Source: Dyadobacter bucti (lineage in GTDB: Bacteria; Bacteroidota; Bacteroidia; Cytophagales; Spirosomataceae). From it: a stretch of 64,000 bases of DNA. Within the stretch, counting starts at the first letter, position 1; every line of letters begins with the position of its first letter. The notes under the pieces are model-generated. The model saw nothing but the letters and a program-made list of their open reading frames with translations. It did no database searches and had not been told where the DNA came from. Below are positions 18,924-27,789 of the stretch, in pieces. Made by a program: the position numbers and the translations under genes. The stretch covers positions 124,001 through 188,000 of the forward strand of contig NZ_SWFP01000009.1 of assembly GCF_005869225.1 (NCBI RefSeq). Direction: 5' to 3'.

Positions 18924-20081
18924 TTATTCTTTTAATATTTCTTTTGAAATAACCATTTTTTGTATTTCACTCGTGCCTTCGCCTATTGTACAGAGCTTGC
19001 TGTCGCGGTAAAATTTTTCCACCGGGTAATCTTTAATAAATCCATATCCGCCGAAAATCTGAACGGCCTCCCCGGCTACCCGGACGGCTGTTTCGGATGA
19101 ATGATATTTGGCGACTGAGCTTTCCAGTGTGACTTTCCGGCCCGCATCTTTCATGGCCGCCGCGTGAAACGTAAGTAATGATGAAGCCTGAACATCGGTG
19201 TACATATCTGCCAGCTTGAACGCGATAGCCTGAAAATCGCAGATCGCTTTTCCAAACTGCTTTCTTTCTTTGGAATAGGCAAGAGCGGCCTCGTAAGCTC
19301 CCTGCGCAATTCCTACTCCCAATGCGGCGATGGAGATCCGGCCGCCATCGAGCACTTTTAATGATTGTATGAATCCGTCACCAACCTCACCCAATCGCTG
19401 GCTGTCGGGTATCCGGCAATCCTGGAACAACAGCTCCACGGTTTCGGAAGCACGCATACCCAGTTTGTTTTCTTTTCTGCCTATTGTAAACCCCGGTGTA
19501 TCCTGCTCTACAATAAAAGCAGTGGCGCCATGTTTGTCGCCCGGTTCTCCCGTTCGGGAAATGAGCACCGTGACGTCGCTGCTTTTACCATTAGTAATAA
19601 AGTTTTTGGATCCGTTGACGACCCACTCGTCGCCGTCTTTTATTGCTACGGTTTGCATATTCCCTGCATCCGATCCCGTGTTGGGTTCCGTGAGTCCCCA
19701 AGAACCGATCCATCTTCCCGACGTCAGTTCCGGCAGGTATTTTCTTTTTTGAGCTTCACTACCGAACATATAAATATGATTGGTACAAAGTGAGTTATGT
19801 GCCGCCATAGACAATCCTACCGACGGGTCTACTTTGGCAAGGGCAATGATTGCTGTTACATATTCCTTGTAGCCCAGTCCCGCGCCGCCATATTCTTCGG
19901 GAATAAGCATACCCATAAGCCCGAGTTCACCAAGACTGCGAAATATTTCTATGGGGAATTGTTGTTCTTCGTCCCACTTGCCTATATTAGGCTTTATATT
20001 GAGTGAGGCAAAGGTAGTTACGGTTTCGTCTATCAGTTTGCAGATCTCTTCCCGCTGGTCCGGTGTGGTGTGTGATGTCAT
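18924..20081 (-). CDS. Acyl-CoA dehydrogenase
   Basis: 385-residue FAD flavoenzyme oxidising acyl-CoA to enoyl-CoA. The N-terminal helical domain is followed by the FAD-binding signature GLTEPNTGSDAGN and WVVNGSKNFITN, then the C-terminal helical domain. The catalytic Glu of the short-chain group is in GEGTSEIQKMVI near the C-terminus. GYGFIKDYPVEKFYRD is also typical. The start at the ATG at 20081 is preferred over the upstream extension to 20120, because homologues begin close to TPDQREEI. It stands alone and is divergent from the UDP-glucose dehydrogenase gene. Chain-length preference is not visible; short- or branched-chain is likely. Confidence 0.92.
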   Translation of the reverse strand: MTSHTTPDQREEICKLIDETVTTFASLNIKPNIGKWDEEQQFPIEIFRSLGELGLMGMLIPEEYGGAGLGYKEYVTAIIALAKVDPSVGLSMAAHNSLCTNHIYMFGSEAQKRKYLPELTSGRWIGSWGLTEPNTGSDAGNMQTVAIKDGDEWVVNGSKNFITNGKSSDVTVLISRTGEPGDKHGATAFIVEQDTPGFTIGRKENKLGMRASETVELLFQDCRIPDSQRLGEVGDGFIQSLKVLDGGRISIAALGVGIAQGAYEAALAYSKERKQFGKAICDFQAIAFKLADMYTDVQASSLLTFHAAAMKDAGRKVTLESSVAKYHSSETAVRVAGEAVQIFGGYGFIKDYPVEKFYRDSKLCTIGEGTSEIQKMVISKEILKE

Positions 20082-20192
20082 GGCAGTTGATGATTTACTT
20101 GTGTATCTCAATGTTAGCAAGAAAAGAATGATTTTCGCTAACCAGTAACGAACAAATCATTGCCTGGCCCGTAAAGATTCATCTAAAAAAAT

Positions 20193-20200
20193 TACTTTTG
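20193..20200 (+). promoter_or_regulatory. -7 element upstream of UDP-glucose dehydrogenase
   Basis: TACTTTTG fits TAnnTTTG exactly and lies 91 bases before the start codon. No clear -33 TTG. The rest of the 210-bp divergent region (20082-20291) shows nothing else recognisable. Confidence 0.4.
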
Positions 20201-20291
20201 CAGTCATCCCTTTTTTTGAGACTTGGTTAAGTACAATCATTGGGTTTAAATGGATTAATCCGATAGCAGTTATATTATAATTATCACATTT

Positions 20292-21602
20292 ATGAAAATT
20301 GCAGTTGTAGGTACAGGTTACGTTGGTTTGGTTACAGGAACTTGCTTTGCCGAGACGGGTAACCAGGTTACCTGCGTTGATATTGATATCAAAAAGGTTG
20401 AACGTCTGCAGAAAGGCGAGATACCTATTTACGAACCGGGTCTCGATGTTCTTTTTGACCGTAATGTGGCGGAAGGACGTTTGATTTTTACTACTAATCT
20501 TGCTGAGGGTATCAAGGATGCGCAGGTGATTTTCCTTGCACTTCCTACACCTCCTGGCGAAGATGGTTCTGCGGATTTAAAATATATCCTTAAGGTAGCC
20601 GACGATCTGGGTCATATCCTGGATCAGTACGCAGTGATCATCGATAAAAGCACAGTTCCTGTGGGTACCGCGGAGAAAGTACGTTCAGCGATTGCAAAAA
20701 ATGCAAAAGTGGAGTTCGATGTGGTTTCCAATCCTGAGTTCCTCCGGGAAGGTGTGGCGGTTGAAGATTTCATGAAGCCTGACCGGGTTGTGGTGGGCAC
20801 ATCTTCTGAAAAAGCCAAAAAGGTGATGGAAAAGCTGTACGCTCCTTTGGTAAGACAAGGTAATCCTGTGATTTTCATGGATGAGCGCTCAGCTGAAATG
20901 ACTAAATATGCTGCCAACTCATTCCTGGCCATGAAAATCACTTTCATGAACGAGATCGCAAACCTTTGTGAGAAAGTGGGCGCAAATGTGGACGACATCC
21001 GTCGCGGGATAGGTACTGACAGCCGTATTGGCAAGCGTTTTCTTTTTGCGGGTATAGGATACGGTGGGAGCTGCTTCCCAAAAGATGTTCAGGCTCTGGC
21101 AAAAACATCAAAAGACTACGATTACGATTTTCGTATTCTGACTTCTGTCATGGATGTTAATTACGATCAGAAGAAAAAGCTGCTACCGTTGGTTGAAAAA
21201 TATTTCGACGGCGTACTTAAAGATAAAACTATTGCTGTATGGGGGCTTGCTTTCAAGCCGTATACCGATGATATCCGCGAGGCGCCTGCGCTTGAAAATA
21301 TCGAAGCTTTGCTGCAAGCTGGGGCAAAAGTAACGGTTTACGATCCCGAGGCTATGAACAATGTCAAAGGTGTTCTGGGCGATAAAGTTACTTTTTGCCA
21401 CACGCCCTATGCTGCCCTTGACGATGCGGATGCATTGATGATCTTCACAGAATGGCCGCAGTTCCGCACACCGGAGTTTGAAAAAATGAGCAAGTTGCTG
21501 AAAAATAAAGTAATTTTCGACGGTCGGAATCTCTATGAACTGGATCAGATGCGCGAAATGGGTTATACCTATTACAGTATCGGACGGGAAAAAGTGAACT
21601 AG
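20292..21602 (+). CDS. ugd: UDP-glucose 6-dehydrogenase
   Basis: 436 residues; oxidises UDP-glucose to UDP-glucuronate with two NAD+. Rossmann motif GTGYVGLVTGTCFAE at the N-terminus, the central dimer domain, and the catalytic Cys in GIGYGGSCFPKD, then a C-terminal UDP-binding domain (WGLAFKPYTDDIREAP). Length is normal. It is followed after 45 bp by a UDP-glucuronate decarboxylase gene, so the pair makes UDP-xylose for surface glycans. Confidence 0.97.
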   Translation: MKIAVVGTGYVGLVTGTCFAETGNQVTCVDIDIKKVERLQKGEIPIYEPGLDVLFDRNVAEGRLIFTTNLAEGIKDAQVIFLALPTPPGEDGSADLKYILKVADDLGHILDQYAVIIDKSTVPVGTAEKVRSAIAKNAKVEFDVVSNPEFLREGVAVEDFMKPDRVVVGTSSEKAKKVMEKLYAPLVRQGNPVIFMDERSAEMTKYAANSFLAMKITFMNEIANLCEKVGANVDDIRRGIGTDSRIGKRFLFAGIGYGGSCFPKDVQALAKTSKDYDYDFRILTSVMDVNYDQKKKLLPLVEKYFDGVLKDKTIAVWGLAFKPYTDDIREAPALENIEALLQAGAKVTVYDPEAMNNVKGVLGDKVTFCHTPYAALDDADALMIFTEWPQFRTPEFEKMSKLLKNKVIFDGRNLYELDQMREMGYTYYSIGREKVN

Positions 21603-21647
21603 ATTTCACCCAAGAAAATTTAAATTTCCACTAACTATCTCATTTGA

Positions 21648-22640
21648 ATGAAGCGTGTATTAATTACGGGAGCAGCAGGTTTCTTGGGTTCGCATCTTTG
21701 CGAGCGCTTTTTAAAGGAAGGCATGTTTGTGATCGGTATGGATAACCTGATCACGGGTGATATGCGGAATATCGAGCATCTGATGCCGAACCCGAATTTT
21801 GAATTTCACCATCATGATGTCACCAAGTTTGTCCATATCCCGGGTGAGCTGGACTACATCATGCATTTCGCCTCTCCTGCGAGCCCGATTGATTATCTAA
21901 AAATCCCCATCCAAACCCTGAAAGTGGGTGCGATGGGTACTCATAACCTGCTTGGCCTTGCCCGCGTTAAAAATGCACGTTTTATCATTGCTTCTACTTC
22001 GGAAGTATATGGAGATCCTTTGGTACATCCGCAAACAGAAGATTATTGGGGGCACGTTAATCCTATCGGTCCGAGAGGATGCTATGATGAGGCAAAACGG
22101 TATCAGGAAGCGATCACAATGGCTTACCATCGTTACCATAATCTGGAAACCAGAATTGTAAGGATATTCAATACTTATGGGCCGAGAATGCGGCTCAATG
22201 ACGGGCGGGTTCTTCCTGCTTTCATCGGACAGGCTTTGCGCGGCGAGGACATCACTGTATTCGGCGACGGTTCGCAGACACGGTCTTTCTGCTATGTTGA
22301 TGATCTTGTTGAAGGTATTTACCGGCTGCTCCTGAGCGATTATTCTTTGCCTGTCAACATCGGTAATCCGGGAGAAATTACAATCGGGGAATTTGCTGAG
22401 GAAATCATCAAGCTAACCGGTACAGATCAGAAAGTGGTGTACAAGCCGCTTCCGCAGGATGATCCGAAGCAACGCCAGCCAGACATTACTAAGGCGAAAG
22501 AGATACTGGGTTGGGAACCGAAAGTTTCCCGTGAGGAAGGTCTGAGAATTACTTACGACTATTTCCGTAACCTGCCTAAGGAGAGATTATACGAAGAATC
22601 AAATCACAGGGGCTTCGAAGGTTTCAGTGGCTCTAAATAA
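21648..22640 (+). CDS. uxs: UDP-glucuronate decarboxylase (UDP-xylose synthase)
   Basis: 330-residue extended short-chain dehydrogenase/reductase. N-terminal GAAGFLGSHLCERF binds NAD, the catalytic Tyr-x-x-x-Lys is in GCYDEAKRYQEA, and STSEVYGDP gives the Ser/Thr/Glu of the active site. The PRGCYDEAKR form and the following RIFNTYGPRM are characteristic of UDP-xylose synthases, separating them from dTDP-glucose dehydratases. It uses the product of the upstream gene. A strong terminator follows within 10 bp. Confidence 0.93.
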   Translation: MKRVLITGAAGFLGSHLCERFLKEGMFVIGMDNLITGDMRNIEHLMPNPNFEFHHHDVTKFVHIPGELDYIMHFASPASPIDYLKIPIQTLKVGAMGTHNLLGLARVKNARFIIASTSEVYGDPLVHPQTEDYWGHVNPIGPRGCYDEAKRYQEAITMAYHRYHNLETRIVRIFNTYGPRMRLNDGRVLPAFIGQALRGEDITVFGDGSQTRSFCYVDDLVEGIYRLLLSDYSLPVNIGNPGEITIGEFAEEIIKLTGTDQKVVYKPLPQDDPKQRQPDITKAKEILGWEPKVSREEGLRITYDYFRNLPKERLYEESNHRGFEGFSGSK

Positions 22641-22647
22641 AAATCAA

Positions 22648-22674
22648 AAAAATCCCGCGGATAGCGGGATTTTT
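22648..22674 (+). terminator. Bidirectional terminator between uxs and frr
   Basis: Stem AATCCCGC (22651-22658) with GCGGGATT (22664-22671) and a 5-base loop GGATA, flanked by A-run and T-run; it serves two convergent genes. Confidence 0.9.
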
Positions 22675-22699
22675 AATTTTGGTAGGTAGAAACAGGAAA

Positions 22700-23260
22700 C
22701 TACACTTCCATGATTTCTTTTTCCTTAGCGGAAAATATCTGTTCAACTTTGGATACAAATCCATCGGTAAGTTTCTGAACGCGGTCTTCACTTACTTTTA
22801 CCAAGTCCTCTGCAACTCCTTCCTTGGTCAGTTTTCTCAAAGAGTTATTGGCATCCTGACGAATATTACGGATGTTGATCTTCGCAGTCTCGATTTCGTT
22901 TTTTGCGCGTTTAACAAGTTCTCTCCTGCGTTCTTCATTCAGGGGAGGTACTGAAATCCGGATCATTTCTCCGTCATTGGATGGAGAAAAACCAAGGTTT
23001 CCGTTGCGTATCGCTTTTTCAATATCATTAATGATCTTTCTTTCAAACGGCTTGATAGCAATGGTCCGGGCATCCGGGGTATTGATGGTTGCCACATTCT
23101 GCAAAGGGGTCATAGAGCCGTAATATTCAATCTGGAGACCTTCTAGCATTTGGGGCGATGCCTTTCCGGCACGTATCTTACCCAATTCTATGATAAGGTG
23201 TTTGATCGCGCCTTCCATGGTGTCCTTGGCGTCTTCCAGATATAATTCTATTTCTTCCAT
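22700..23260 (-). CDS. frr: Ribosome recycling factor
   Basis: 186 residues, usual length for RRF, which splits the post-termination ribosome with EF-G. Conserved features include the Arg-rich helix with GKIRAGKASPQML, YYGSMTPLQNVATI, and SVPPLNEERRRELVKRAKN near the C-terminal third. It lies 28 bp downstream of pyrH on the same strand, the widespread pyrH-frr pairing. Confidence 0.98.
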   Translation of the reverse strand: MEEIELYLEDAKDTMEGAIKHLIIELGKIRAGKASPQMLEGLQIEYYGSMTPLQNVATINTPDARTIAIKPFERKIINDIEKAIRNGNLGFSPSNDGEMIRISVPPLNEERRRELVKRAKNEIETAKINIRNIRQDANNSLRKLTKEGVAEDLVKVSEDRVQKLTDGFVSKVEQIFSAKEKEIMEV

Positions 23261-23288
23261 TGTTTTATAGTAAGGTATTGTATTGCTA

Positions 23289-24008
23289 CTAGTTCGATAT
23301 CAAAGTCCCAACGTCTTCGCCCATCACCAGATTATACAGGTTTCCGGGTTTGTTCATATCAAAAACGATAATCGGGAGGTTGTTTTCCTTGCAAAGCGTA
23401 AAAGCTGTAAGGTCCATGATTTTAAGATTCTTGGACAATGCTTCGTCAAACGTAAGCTGAGCATATTTTGTAGCCAGCGGGTCTTTTTCAGGATCAGCAG
23501 TATAAACGCCATCGACCCTCGTACCCTTCAAAACCACTTCGGATTCTGATTCAATAGCACGAAGCCCAGCCGTTGTGTCTGTCGTAAAGTATGGATTTCC
23601 CGTTCCGGCACCGAAGATTACGACACGACCTTTTTCAAGGTGGCGTACAGCCCTACGACGGATCAACGGTTCGCAAACCTGTTCCATTTTAATGGCCGAC
23701 ATTAATCTTGTATTCATGCCGTGCTTTTCGAGGGAGCTTTGGATAGCCATCCCATTGATCACGGTTGCGAGCATTCCCATGTGATCACCCTGAACTCGGT
23801 CAATCCCGGATTTTTCTACGGATGCACCGCGGAAAATATTTCCTCCGCCGATTACGATTGCGACCTGGACTCCTGCTTCAACTATTCTTTTGATCTCTTT
23901 CGCGTAGCTGTCAAGAATATTAAAGTCAATAACCTGTCCTTTGTCGCCCCCGTTGAGTGCTTCTCCGCTCAGTTTTAATAATAAACGTTTATATTTTGGT
24001 TCCGGCAT
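23289..24008 (-). CDS. pyrH: UMP kinase PyrH
   Basis: 239 residues of the amino-acid kinase fold; phosphorylates UMP to UDP, first step toward UTP and CTP. KLSGEALNGG at the N-terminus binds ATP phosphate, GGGNIFRGAS follows, and GTGNPYFTTDTTAGLRAIE is the UMP site. It is the bacterial hexameric type. Located directly upstream of frr; a biotin carrier gene lies 65 bp further upstream on the same strand. Confidence 0.98.
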   Translation of the reverse strand: MPEPKYKRLLLKLSGEALNGGDKGQVIDFNILDSYAKEIKRIVEAGVQVAIVIGGGNIFRGASVEKSGIDRVQGDHMGMLATVINGMAIQSSLEKHGMNTRLMSAIKMEQVCEPLIRRRAVRHLEKGRVVIFGAGTGNPYFTTDTTAGLRAIESESEVVLKGTRVDGVYTADPEKDPLATKYAQLTFDEALSKNLKIMDLTAFTLCKENNLPIIVFDMNKPGNLYNLVMGEDVGTLISN

Positions 24009-24073
24009 GATTGGTGATGTAAGGTGTTTCCGCCCGCAAAAATAAGGCTAGGAAGTCAAGATAAACAAGTAAT

Positions 24074-24601
24074 TTATTGAAACTCCAGCAATACCTGGTT
24101 TTTTTCAACAATTTCGCCCGCCTTCACTTTAAGCGCCTTGATTTTTCCGTTTCCGGCTGCTTTGATGACGTTTTCCATTTTCATAGCCACCAATACAAGC
24201 AGGGAATCGCCCTTTGCGACTTCGTCTCCTTCGGAAATGGAAACAGACTGGATGAGGCCGGGCATCGGGGCTTTGATATTGTTGAGCTTGGGCGCGGCAT
24301 TACTTTGCATACCCATACCTTCCAGCAGCAGATCCAACTGATCTTTGGTATTGGTGTGATAATGCTGACCGTTGATGATTAGATGAGTTGTCTTTTCGAT
24401 GGGATCCGATCCGATAATCTCAATGTTATAAGATTTGTTCTTTCTGATCACATGAAAATGGTTTTTGCTGAGCTCAACCACATCGGCTTCAAACAATTCA
24501 TTTCCTACAAACCACTGGTCTTTGTCCCGACTGACATGGAAAGAAATCCCGTTATCGCCCGAAGAAGTATCCGGATCGCCGGATACTGTTATTTTTAGCA
24601 T
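24074..24601 (-). CDS. Biotin carboxyl carrier protein (biotin/lipoyl attachment domain)
   Basis: 175 residues. The C-terminal 75 form a biotinyl domain with the biotinylation site AMKMEN, and GKIKALKVKAGEIVEKNQVL follows. The N-terminal part (about 1-90) is a beta-rich region typical of stand-alone carriers of propionyl-/acetyl-CoA carboxylases in Bacteroidota. It carries CO2 on biotin between biotin carboxylase and carboxyltransferase. Neither partner is adjacent here; a carboxyltransferase beta chain lies 23 kb away. Its ATG overlaps the dusB stop by 7 bases. Confidence 0.85.
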   Translation of the reverse strand: MLKITVSGDPDTSSGDNGISFHVSRDKDQWFVGNELFEADVVELSKNHFHVIRKNKSYNIEIIGSDPIEKTTHLIINGQHYHTNTKDQLDLLLEGMGMQSNAAPKLNNIKAPMPGLIQSVSISEGDEVAKGDSLLVLVAMKMENVIKAAGNGKIKALKVKAGEIVEKNQVLLEFQ

Positions 24602-25584
24602 AATGCTGCGCTGTAATCGTGAACAATTTCTGTAAGTATCTGGTCCAGTTCTTCGAATGACATGCCTTCTACCAGTCGCATCCTGAAAGGTTTGAAGTGT
24701 TCAAGGCCTTTGAAATAATTGGTATAGTGCCTGCGCATTTCAAAAACACCGGCTACCGGGCCTTTCCATCTGATCGAAAATTCCAGATGTCTTCTGCAAA
24801 CTTCCACGCGCTGTTCGAGGGTAGGAGCGGGGAGTTTTTCTCCGGTTTTGAGAAAATGTTTGATTTCGTTGAAAATCCAGGGGTTTCCGATTGTAGCGCG
24901 ACCGATCATAATGCCGTCAACGCCAAACCTGTTTTTATATTCGAGCGCTTTTTCAGGAGTGTCCACATCGCCGTTTCCGAAAATTGGAATCGTGATTCTG
25001 GGGTTATCTTTTATTTTGGAGATCAAAGTCCAGTCTGCCGAACCTTTGTACATCTGTACCCGCGTCCTGCCGTGAACTGACAATGCCTTTATTCCTATAT
25101 CCTGCAACCGTTCGGCTACCTCCTGAACGTTTTTCGTATTTTCATCCCAGCCCAACCGCGTTTTCACAGTCACTGGCAGATGCGTCGATTTGACGACAGC
25201 TTCCGTCATTTTTACCATCTTCGGCACATCCTGTAACAAAGCGGCTCCCGCCCCGCGGCAAGCTACGTTTTTAACGGGGCAGCCGTAGTTGATGTCAATC
25301 AGGTCGGGATTTACCCTGGAAGCAATTTCAGCACAGGATCCCATGGTTTCAATGTCGCTGCCAAAAAGCTGTATACCAACCGGCCTTTCATACTCGAAAA
25401 TATCCAGCTTCTGCACGCTTTTGGCGGCGTCGCGGATCAACCCTTCGGATGAAACAAATTCAGTATACATCAAATCCGCTCCGTTTTCCTTGCAGACTGC
25501 GCGAAACGGAGGATCACTTACATCCTCCATAGGAGCCAGCAGCAACGGAAAGTTGCCCAATTCTATATTTCCAATCTTAACCAT
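24595..25584 (-). CDS. dusB: tRNA-dihydrouridine synthase (DusB type)
   Basis: 329 residues. FMN-dependent TIM-barrel enzyme reducing uridines in tRNA to dihydrouridine. APMEDVSDPPFRAVC at the start, DINYGCPVKNVACRGAGAAL containing the catalytic Cys, VKTRLGWDE, SVHGRTRVQMYKG and GRATIGNPWIF are the DusB signatures. The frame runs on to 25707, but the ATG at 25584 gives the correct N-terminus (MVKIGNIELG). It heads the minus-strand run with the biotin carrier gene and is divergent from the CPBP gene. Confidence 0.95.
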   Translation of the reverse strand: MVKIGNIELGNFPLLLAPMEDVSDPPFRAVCKENGADLMYTEFVSSEGLIRDAAKSVQKLDIFEYERPVGIQLFGSDIETMGSCAEIASRVNPDLIDINYGCPVKNVACRGAGAALLQDVPKMVKMTEAVVKSTHLPVTVKTRLGWDENTKNVQEVAERLQDIGIKALSVHGRTRVQMYKGSADWTLISKIKDNPRITIPIFGNGDVDTPEKALEYKNRFGVDGIMIGRATIGNPWIFNEIKHFLKTGEKLPAPTLEQRVEVCRRHLEFSIRWKGPVAGVFEMRRHYTNYFKGLEHFKPFRMRLVEGMSFEELDQILTEIVHDYSAALC

Positions 25585-25701
25585 TTGTTTATAATCAGAA
25601 CTTGAAATCCTTTTGAATACGGTTTTAAACCAATTTGAATGCGTTTTACTTGTTAACCGCGTGTTTTTAAATTGATAATAAACTGTAAATTTACACCAAT
25701 T

Positions 25702-26667
25702 ATGCAAAATAGTAACCCTAATCTGGTGGTTTCACGTGTGCCTGGCGCCTGGGGCAGTTTATTGGTTTTGATAGGCTTTGTGCTCATTGGGATGGCAGTC
25801 GGCAATATACTGGCTGTAATGATTCTTGCCCTTTACACTTCTGCCGATACGGGCAGCGTAACCGAGCTGCTCAGTCAACTCATCACGAATCCATCGCAGG
25901 TGCCGAACGGCTGGTATGCGATGATGATCCTTCAGGGAACGGTACATTTCTTTTCGTATTTGCTTCCATCACTGGTTTACTGGTTCTATATTGAACGTAA
26001 GTCACTTCATCAATTTGATTTACGAACTACTCCATCGGCTAATGTTTGGTTTCTTGCGATTATCCTCGTCATTGTCTTTATCCCTGTCAACAGCAAATTC
26101 ATTGAATGGAACGGGGCTATGGAGCTCCCTGAAATATTTTCAGGGATGGAAAAGTGGATGCGGGACAAAGAAGATCAACTGTCTGTTATGACCGCTTTTC
26201 TTACTGAATATGATCAGTTTGGTCAGCTATTGATAGCTTTGTTTGTGGTGGTTTTGCTGCCGGCTCTTGGTGAGGAAGTTCTTTTTAGGGGTATTATTCA
26301 GACAAGACTGTCGCAGCAGTGGGGCAATATACATTTGGCGATCTGGGTGTCAGCAGCTATTTTCAGCGCGATCCATTTTCAGTTTTACGGATTTTTGCCA
26401 CGCATGATGCTGGGCGCATTGTTCGGCTATCTGTATTACTGGACCGGGAATTTGAAAGTGGCAGTGCTGGGACATTTTGTCAATAACGGCTTTGTGCTTG
26501 TGATGATGTATTTGCACAACATCAATGTAGTTGACATCAACATCGAAGAAAAAAAATCGATGCCCTGGATGATGGTACTGGCATCACTTTTTCTTTCTGC
26601 GGGAATATTGAGTATTATAAAGAAATCGGGTACGGCGCAAAATGCAGCCGCGCGGACGAATCAATAA
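25702..26667 (+). CDS. CPBP family intramembrane glutamic metalloprotease
   Basis: 321 residues with about seven to eight membrane segments. The CPBP/Abi motifs are present: EEVLFRGIIQTRL (EExxxR), then the FSAIHFQ stretch and GHFVNNG (HxxxN). Relatives process membrane-anchored substrates or act in prenyl-protein handling and bacteriocin immunity; the substrate here is unknown. Start at 25702 is selected over an upstream in-frame ATG because homologues begin near the first membrane segment. A DUF2007 gene follows 31 bp later. Confidence 0.88.
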   Translation: MQNSNPNLVVSRVPGAWGSLLVLIGFVLIGMAVGNILAVMILALYTSADTGSVTELLSQLITNPSQVPNGWYAMMILQGTVHFFSYLLPSLVYWFYIERKSLHQFDLRTTPSANVWFLAIILVIVFIPVNSKFIEWNGAMELPEIFSGMEKWMRDKEDQLSVMTAFLTEYDQFGQLLIALFVVVLLPALGEEVLFRGIIQTRLSQQWGNIHLAIWVSAAIFSAIHFQFYGFLPRMMLGALFGYLYYWTGNLKVAVLGHFVNNGFVLVMMYLHNINVVDINIEEKKSMPWMMVLASLFLSAGILSIIKKSGTAQNAAARTNQ

Positions 26668-26698
26668 CAATTTGTAACAGCATACGGCTACGTGATTT

Positions 26699-26920
26699 AT
26701 GGAGGAGAACTGGGTTAAGGCATTTCAAAGTGAGCAGGCTATCAGGGCCGAGATCGCAAGGGAAATATTCGAACAAAATGAAGTACCGGCAGTAATTGTG
26801 AATAAAAAGGATAGTAGTTATCCGATTTTCGGCGCGTATGAAGTGCATGTGCTTGCAAGTGACCTGGCCAAGGCCCAAACATTATTATTGAATGAAGGAT
26901 CGTTTAAACAATCTGAGTAA
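26699..26920 (+). CDS. DUF2007-type putative signal-transducing protein
   Basis: 73 residues matching the small DUF2007 ferredoxin-like fold: an N-terminal EENWVKAFQSEQAIRAEIAR helix, the N-E-V-P-A-V-I-V-N-K-K-D strand and ASDLAKAQTLL near the end. Function not established for the family. Its last 29 bases overlap cdsA in another frame, so the two are probably translationally coupled. Confidence 0.75.
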   Translation: MEENWVKAFQSEQAIRAEIAREIFEQNEVPAVIVNKKDSSYPIFGAYEVHVLASDLAKAQTLLLNEGSFKQSE

Positions 26921-27725
26921 TTTACAGCAGCGAACAGTAACTGCGCTGGCGGGTGTATTTGTTATTATAGGTTGTATTGTTTACAGTGAATGGACGTTTT
27001 TACTGCTTTTCTGCACCATCAGTTCGCTTACCCAGCTCGAGTTTTATAAGTTGCTCGGACTGGATGGCAATCAACCGCTGACATATTATGGTACGTTCTG
27101 TGGCACAGTCATGATATTGCTTGCGTACTTGATAGAACAGGACATCGTGGAGTTTGAAAACTACTTCCTGATCAGTCCGTTGCTTTCGATGATCTTTTTT
27201 ATAAAGCTTTATAAAAAGAATGATCTGAAACCATTTACCAATATAGGATTTACGTTTCTGGGCATTATTTATGTTGCGCTGCCTTTTGCGCTGATCATCG
27301 TGATGGCGATGCGCGGTGGAAAATACAACTATGAAATCGTGTTGGGAAGCCTCCTTTTATTATGGGCTTCTGATATTGGCGGCTACTTTGCTGGAACGAA
27401 ATTTGGGAAGAGAAAACTTTTTGAACGCATTTCTCCTAAAAAATCATGGGAAGGTGCTATAGGAAGTGCGGCCTTCGCGGCGATCATTGCATTTGTGCTG
27501 GGTTTTTATTTCCGTACCTTCGAACCCTGGAAATGGTATTGCATAGGGGCGATCATTGTAGTGGTAGGAACTTATGGTGATCTTGTCGAGTCATTGTTCA
27601 AGCGCAGCATTGCAATTAAGGATTCGGGAAGTAGTATTCCGGGGCACGGCGGCTTTTTAGATCGGTTTGACGGGCTGCTTTTATCGGCGCCGTTTATTGT
27701 TACCTTTCTTAAATTATTTTCCTGA
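26892..27725 (+). CDS. cdsA: Phosphatidate cytidylyltransferase
   Basis: 277-residue inner membrane enzyme making CDP-diacylglycerol from phosphatidate and CTP, the entry to phospholipid synthesis. It has about seven to eight membrane segments. The CDS family signature is complete: SLFKRSIAIKDSGSSIPGH, then GGFLDRFDG. Length normal. It overlaps the upstream DUF2007 gene by 29 bases. Confidence 0.97.
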   Translation: MKDRLNNLSNLQQRTVTALAGVFVIIGCIVYSEWTFLLLFCTISSLTQLEFYKLLGLDGNQPLTYYGTFCGTVMILLAYLIEQDIVEFENYFLISPLLSMIFFIKLYKKNDLKPFTNIGFTFLGIIYVALPFALIIVMAMRGGKYNYEIVLGSLLLLWASDIGGYFAGTKFGKRKLFERISPKKSWEGAIGSAAFAAIIAFVLGFYFRTFEPWKWYCIGAIIVVVGTYGDLVESLFKRSIAIKDSGSSIPGHGGFLDRFDGLLLSAPFIVTFLKLFS

Positions 27726-27756
27726 GGTAATAAAAACAATCCCTGGCCGCCAAAGT

Positions 27757-27764
27757 TAATTTTG
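27757..27764 (+). promoter_or_regulatory. -7 element upstream of the CarboxypepD_reg-like gene
   Basis: TAATTTTG, an exact TAnnTTTG match, 26 bases before the ATG at 27790; no good -33. Confidence 0.4.
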
Positions 27765-27789
27765 ATATTGGAATAACAATCTGGAAAGA

